Assembly: GCF_003289965.1 (NCBI RefSeq)
Contig: NZ_QMBQ01000002.1
Coordinates: 496,001-560,000, forward strand
Length of the DNA: 64,000 bases
Direction: 5' to 3'
From: Mesorhizobium atlanticum
Lineage (GTDB): Bacteria; Pseudomonadota; Alphaproteobacteria; Rhizobiales; Rhizobiaceae
Notes under the pieces: model-generated
What the model was told of the DNA's origin: nothing
Seen by the model: the letters and a program-made list of their open reading frames with translations, nothing else
Database searches by the model: none
Shown here: in pieces, positions 60,687-64,000 of the stretch
How positions within the stretch are numbered: the stretch's first letter is position 1
How the letters are laid out: each line of letters opens with the position of its first letter
Made by a program: the position numbers and the translations under genes

Positions 60687-62231
60687 TTATGGGCCGGACC
60701 CGTGTTCCGCATCTCGTAGCAGGTCCTCGAGGCGGGTCGCCCATTCCTTGTCGCCATCTCTCAACGGACCAAGCGCATCCCCGGCAGGCTCCGGGAGATC
60801 GCTGGCAGCGGCGGCGAAGCGGCGAGCCTCCTGATTATGTCCCACGGCCATGTGGCAGCACGCCTGTATGCGAAGCAACGCCGGCCAGTCAGGCCGTGCC
60901 TTTAGCGCCGCGCGCCCCGTGTCGAGCGCACCCTCAACGTCGTTCGAAAAGAACAGCGCAAGCATCAAGAGACTGAACCAGACCGCATTCTGCGGATCAT
61001 GAGGGTTGAGTTCGAGGCCGCGAGCCAGCGGCTTTCGCGCGCCGGCCGCATCGCCCACGAAAAGACGGGCCATGCCGAGGACGAGATACCCTAGGGCGAA
61101 GCTTGGACCTAGTTCGATAGACCGCTCCGCTGCAAGGATCGCCTGATCGGCCCTGCCAGTGTAGGCCGACACGATCGCCAGCGCATAGTGCGCATACGGA
61201 TTGCGGGCGTCGAGATATATCGCCCGCAGGGCCGCATCGAGTCCTTCCTTCCCGTCCGCGAGGGGATTTTCCGTCCAGCCATAAGCGATGAGTCCTGCGT
61301 TGACTCGCGCTCGCCAGATCTGCGCCTCGGGAAGCATGGGATCAATCTCCGCGGCCTCTCGGAAGAATTGCCGCGCGAGAAGGTGGGTTGGCCGCGTTAC
61401 CTTGTGAAAATTGAATGTGCCTTGCCGAACAAGGTCCCAGGCGTTCACGTTGCCGGTGTGCGGCGCAACCTGAAGTCCATGGCGCAACAGCAGCTCAGGC
61501 TCGACCGCCGCGGCAATCCGCTCGGCGATAGCATCCTGCACCGCAAATAGCTCGGCTACCTGGAGATCGTAATGTTCGGACCAGATTGTGGCGCCCTTCA
61601 GCGCATCAGCGAGGTGCACAGATATCCGCATCCGATCCCCGGCTCGCCGGATAGCTCCGTCCACCAGAAAATCGACGCCGAGTTCATGCGCGATCGATTT
61701 TGGATCCCGCGGGCCGTTCCTCCTTGAGAAACTCGCCCCACGCGACGCGACGCGGAACCATCGGAATCGGGCGAGCGCCATGATCAGGTCGTCGGCGATA
61801 CCGTCGGCCAGATACTGTCTCTCGACATCGCCGTCGAGATTCTCGAAAGGCAGCACTGCAATGGCAGGGCTGCATCCCGCCTGCGCTTGCCCTCCGCTAT
61901 CGAGTCCATCGGTCCGGCTCTCCGCCGGACCGGAAAATCTGTATCCGACCCGTGGGACCGTGACGATCCACTCGCCGCCGTCCGATGCTGGGCCGAGCAA
62001 CTTGCGAAGGGCGGCAATCTGAACGGAAAGATTGCTTTCCTCGACCGCGAGGCCCGGCCACGCGGCGTCCATAAGCGCCGACTTGGTGACGACCCGCCCC
62101 TCTGCCGCGAGCAAGACGGCAAGGAGCGACGCGCCGCGTGCGCCGACGGCGAAAGGCCGATTATCACGGAGAAGGCATCCCTTCTCGGTGTTGAACTCGA
62201 AGCGACCGAATGCGGTGTGCGGTGTCTTCAT
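60687..62231 (-). CDS. Winged-helix / TolB-like / TPR regulator
   Basis: 514 residues from the ATG at 62231. Residues about 5-100 form an OmpR-type winged helix (VVTKSALMDAAWPGLAVEESNL, VTVPRVGYRFSGP). After a linker, PAIAVLPFENLDGDVERQYLADGIADDLI starts the TolB-N/FlgO-like domain found in rhizobial cyclase and CadC-like proteins (HELGVDFLVDGAIRRAGDRMRI, ADALKGATIWSEHYD). The C-terminal 250 residues are TPR-like helix pairs (ALGYLVLGMARLFVGDAAGA, NAVWFSLLMLALFFSNDVEGAL). No membrane segment is evident. It is divergent from the cupin and RidA-family genes and may regulate them; that is inference. Confidence 0.85.
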   Translation of the reverse strand: MKTPHTAFGRFEFNTEKGCLLRDNRPFAVGARGASLLAVLLAAEGRVVTKSALMDAAWPGLAVEESNLSVQIAALRKLLGPASDGGEWIVTVPRVGYRFSGPAESRTDGLDSGGQAQAGCSPAIAVLPFENLDGDVERQYLADGIADDLIMALARFRWFRVASRGASFSRRNGPRDPKSIAHELGVDFLVDGAIRRAGDRMRISVHLADALKGATIWSEHYDLQVAELFAVQDAIAERIAAAVEPELLLRHGLQVAPHTGNVNAWDLVRQGTFNFHKVTRPTHLLARQFFREAAEIDPMLPEAQIWRARVNAGLIAYGWTENPLADGKEGLDAALRAIYLDARNPYAHYALAIVSAYTGRADQAILAAERSIELGPSFALGYLVLGMARLFVGDAAGARKPLARGLELNPHDPQNAVWFSLLMLALFFSNDVEGALDTGRAALKARPDWPALLRIQACCHMAVGHNQEARRFAAAASDLPEPAGDALGPLRDGDKEWATRLEDLLRDAEHGSGP

Positions 62232-62349
62232 GGTTGGGAATGATACGCCCGATTTCGCAGTTTTTGGAATTTTTCGGCCCTCGTTTCAGGACTTGCGCCG
62301 GCTTCGCGCGCAGATTCTGCTCCGTCCAGCAGTTGAGGTGGTGGGAGCG

Positions 62350-62784
62350 ATGAAGAACGAAGCGATGCAACCGAAAAATGCTGATGCATTAACCGCGAAA
62401 GTCGTACGCGTGAGTGACAGCTATGTGGCCGAGCAGGGATCTGTCTATCGCTCGGGAGTTTCGGCAGAGAGCGTTGGATCCAGCATGCTGTGGCTCGGGA
62501 TGATTTCGCTACCTGCAGGGAAACGAACCCGCGCCCATCGCCATCGGGGGCACGAGACGGCCCTACTTATGACCGCGGGCGCAGAAATCGAGATTTGGTC
62601 GGGGGCCGAGCTCGAACGGTGCGAAAAAGTCCTCCCCGGCGACTACCTGTTTATTCCGGCCGGCGTTCCGCACGTGGCCGTCAATCGAAGCACGGAAAAC
62701 GCCGAGTTCCTCGGCGCCCGCAACGACCCCGCAGCGAACGAGAGCGTCGTGTTGATGCCAGAGCTCGACAACATTGTACCCTAA
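62350..62784 (+). CDS. Cupin-domain protein
   Basis: 144 residues from the ATG at 62350. The cupin 1 motif is HRHRGHETALLMTAGAEIEIW (metal-binding HxH and Glu), and cupin 2 is GDYLFIPAGVPHVAVN with the fourth His. LGMISLPAGKRTRAH precedes them. Small single-domain cupins act as isomerases, dioxygenases or stress proteins. It is followed 19 bases later by a RidA-family gene, so the two probably share a message and act on one small metabolite. Confidence 0.8.
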   Translation: MKNEAMQPKNADALTAKVVRVSDSYVAEQGSVYRSGVSAESVGSSMLWLGMISLPAGKRTRAHRHRGHETALLMTAGAEIEIWSGAELERCEKVLPGDYLFIPAGVPHVAVNRSTENAEFLGARNDPAANESVVLMPELDNIVP

Positions 62785-62803
62785 TCAAGCCGGGAGGTGC
62801 GGT

Positions 62804-63286
62804 ATGGCCATCATCGAACAACGTCTGGCCGCTATGGGTCTGGAACTGCCCGAGCCCCTGAAAGTTCGCGAGGGGCTGCGTATGCCTTTCGCCTGGGTCC
62901 GGGTGCGCGGCACCCGCGCCTACATTTCGGGCCACGTCGCGTGCAACCGGGATGGGACATTGGCAAAACCCCTCGGTAAGGTGGGAACCGAGGTTTCGCC
63001 AGAGCAGGGTTACGCGTCAGCGCGGCTCGTTGCCCTAGCTCATCTCGCGAGCCTCAAGCGGGCTGTCGGAAACCTCGATCGGGTTACGGCTTGGCTGCGT
63101 GTCTTCGCCATGGTGAATGTTGCTCCGGATTTCAATGAGACGCCGCTGGTCACAAACGGTTATTCCGATCTGATTCTGGATCTTTACGGGCCGGACGCTG
63201 GCGCGCACGCCCGCTCGTCCATCGGTATGGCCATCCCTTTGAATGCGCCCATAAACTGCGAAGCGGAAGTTGAAATTGATGGGTGA
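62804..63286 (+). CDS. RidA-family protein (YjgF, chorismate-mutase-like branch)
   Basis: 160 residues; the ATG at 62804 has GGGAGGTG upstream. The start AIIEQRLAAMGLELPEP, then WVRVRGTRAYISGHVACN, ARLVALAHLASLKRAVGNLDRVTAWLRVFAMVN, FNETPLVTNGYSDLILDLYG and ARSSIGMAIPLNAPINCEAEVEI fit the longer YjgF branch often named endoribonuclease L-PSP. RSSIGMA in place of RTRVEV leaves the ligand Arg in position. Second RidA-type gene of the window, unlike the one at 22814 in sequence. Operon with the cupin. Confidence 0.83.
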   Translation: MAIIEQRLAAMGLELPEPLKVREGLRMPFAWVRVRGTRAYISGHVACNRDGTLAKPLGKVGTEVSPEQGYASARLVALAHLASLKRAVGNLDRVTAWLRVFAMVNVAPDFNETPLVTNGYSDLILDLYGPDAGAHARSSIGMAIPLNAPINCEAEVEIDG

Positions 63287-63515
63287 CCGCCTGGGTCGGA
63301 CCGCGACGTTCGGCTTGCCCAAGCGAAGATCAGGAACTGGCGCTTTCTACCGGTTCCAATCGAACGGCAGCAATGTGAGGCCTCCACCCATCTGCGACTT
63401 TTCGCTGGCGGGCCTTTGCAGCAGCCCTCACCGCCATTGTCGAAGAGCGGTGATGGACGAGCCATGGTCGGCAAGACTGCGATCGCCTTCGCGAGGCCAG
63501 GCTCTTGCGCGTACG

Positions 63516-64000
63516 TCATTCGAGACCGGCGGTCCGCAGCCCGTCGATATAGGCGGCACGATCCTGTTCCCGAACCATCGGGTAATATTTCTCCACCCAT
63601 TGGACCGACAACGTTGGATGGAGTCGTTTCGCTTCTGAAAGGGCATGTGTCGCCTCATCGAGATTCCCTGCCATTCCTGCCGCAGCGGCCAGCGTACGCC
63701 AGGCAGCGCCAAAATGTGGCCGAAGCTGCACAGCTCGATGCTCGAAACTCGCCGCGTCGAGGAATCGCTGGGCAACGAAGTGACATAGGCCCGCCACGGT
63801 CAAGATGCCCGGCTGCTGCGCGGAATCGCGAGGGCTAAGTCGCTCGGCCATCGCGAGATGGTGCAGGCCGTCCTCCGGCATTCCACCAAAGCCGTATGCT
63901 GCGCCCAGAATGACATGTGCGATGGCCAGGTTTGGATTGAGCGTGATCGCATTGGTTAGTGCGGCGACGGCCTTCTCCGATCGGCGTGCCATCACGTGCA
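63516..64000 (-). CDS. TPR-repeat protein C-terminus (partial, N-terminus off the right edge)
   Basis: The frame is open to the window edge (at least 161 codons). AVAALTNAITLNPNLAIAHVILGAAYGFG, GLHHLAMAERLSPRDSAQQPG, FEHRAVQLRPHFGAAWRTLAAAAGMAGNLDEATHALSEAK and an ending VEKYYPMVREQDRAAYIDGL are the typical C-terminus of rhizobial adenylate-cyclase/TolB/TPR proteins. The catalytic or DNA-binding part lies outside. It converges on the RidA-family gene. Confidence 0.75.
   Translation of the reverse strand, partial: HVMARRSEKAVAALTNAITLNPNLAIAHVILGAAYGFGGMPEDGLHHLAMAERLSPRDSAQQPGILTVAGLCHFVAQRFLDAASFEHRAVQLRPHFGAAWRTLAAAAGMAGNLDEATHALSEAKRLHPTLSVQWVEKYYPMVREQDRAAYIDGLRTAGLE

Noticed and set aside
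1..64000. CRISPR arrays, rRNA genes, intact tRNAs, replication origins
   Set aside because: Looked for regularly spaced repeats, rRNA cores, complete cloverleaf-like stretches and origin-type repeats; none seen.

Overview
The window is high-GC, densely coded bacterial chromosome. Frequent GGAG-type ribosome sites, a DUF1127 gene, a DUF1194 gene, a DUF3606-like gene, many LysR/GlxA regulators and many class III cyclase or winged-helix/TolB/TPR regulators point to an alphaproteobacterium of the Hyphomicrobiales (Rhizobiales), most likely Mesorhizobium or a close relative. This is inference from gene content; no rRNA or intact tRNA is present to settle it.

Layout. (1) 1-7.4 kb: a divergent pair, a GMC (cholesterol-oxidase-like) oxidoreductase fused to an alpha/beta hydrolase that runs off the left edge, and a 1336-residue protein with two cyclase domains, an AAA ATPase and a long helical tail, laid out like animal soluble adenylyl cyclase. 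(2) 7.8-16.9 kb: a hydantoin-type catabolic cluster (LysR; N-carbamoylsarcosine amidase-like hydrolase; HyuA; HyuB; MFS transporter; GlxA-type regulator). It is bracketed by two directly repeated tRNA 3'-end fragments, each followed by a terminator. (3) 17.4-35.8 kb: a lone HdrB-like Fe-S protein, then a large catabolic cluster: ribose-type ABC transporter with two paralogous binding proteins, RidA, amidase, aspartate dehydrogenase-like enzyme, LysR, PuuE-like deacetylase, SDR, RraA-like protein, aldehyde dehydrogenase, ThDP enzyme, FAH-family hydrolase and DapA-family lyase. The set fits uptake of a nitrogen-containing molecule, C-N bond cleavage and channelling of the carbon skeleton into central metabolism; the substrate is unknown. 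(4) 33.6-39.2 kb: insertion-sequence debris (IS21 istB fragment, two IS110-family remnants) and a decayed secreted-protein gene. (5) 39.4-44.2 kb: a ~1600-residue winged-helix / cyclase-like / STAND ATPase / membrane segment / WD40 protein. (6) 44.4-60.2 kb: an accessory region of small genes, many broken, with a duplicated cassette of cysteine-rich secreted proteins plus an ankyrin-cytochrome c gene. (7) 60.7-64 kb: a winged-helix/TolB/TPR regulator, a cupin, a second RidA-family gene and a partial TPR protein.

The most interesting unexplained signal is a repeated 16-bp palindrome, ATTAG-N6-CTAAT. It occurs six times between 48.3 and 58.5 kb (five exact, one with a single mismatch), with one further near-match at 50.41 kb and a weak one at 60.2 kb. 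It sits in front of the cysteine-rich secreted proteins, the ankyrin-cytochrome c gene, the GNAT/deaminase divergent pair and the secreted alpha/beta hydrolase, which suggests an undescribed local regulon. The same region has many single-base frameshifts and one nonsense codon, so it is either decaying or contains base-calling errors.
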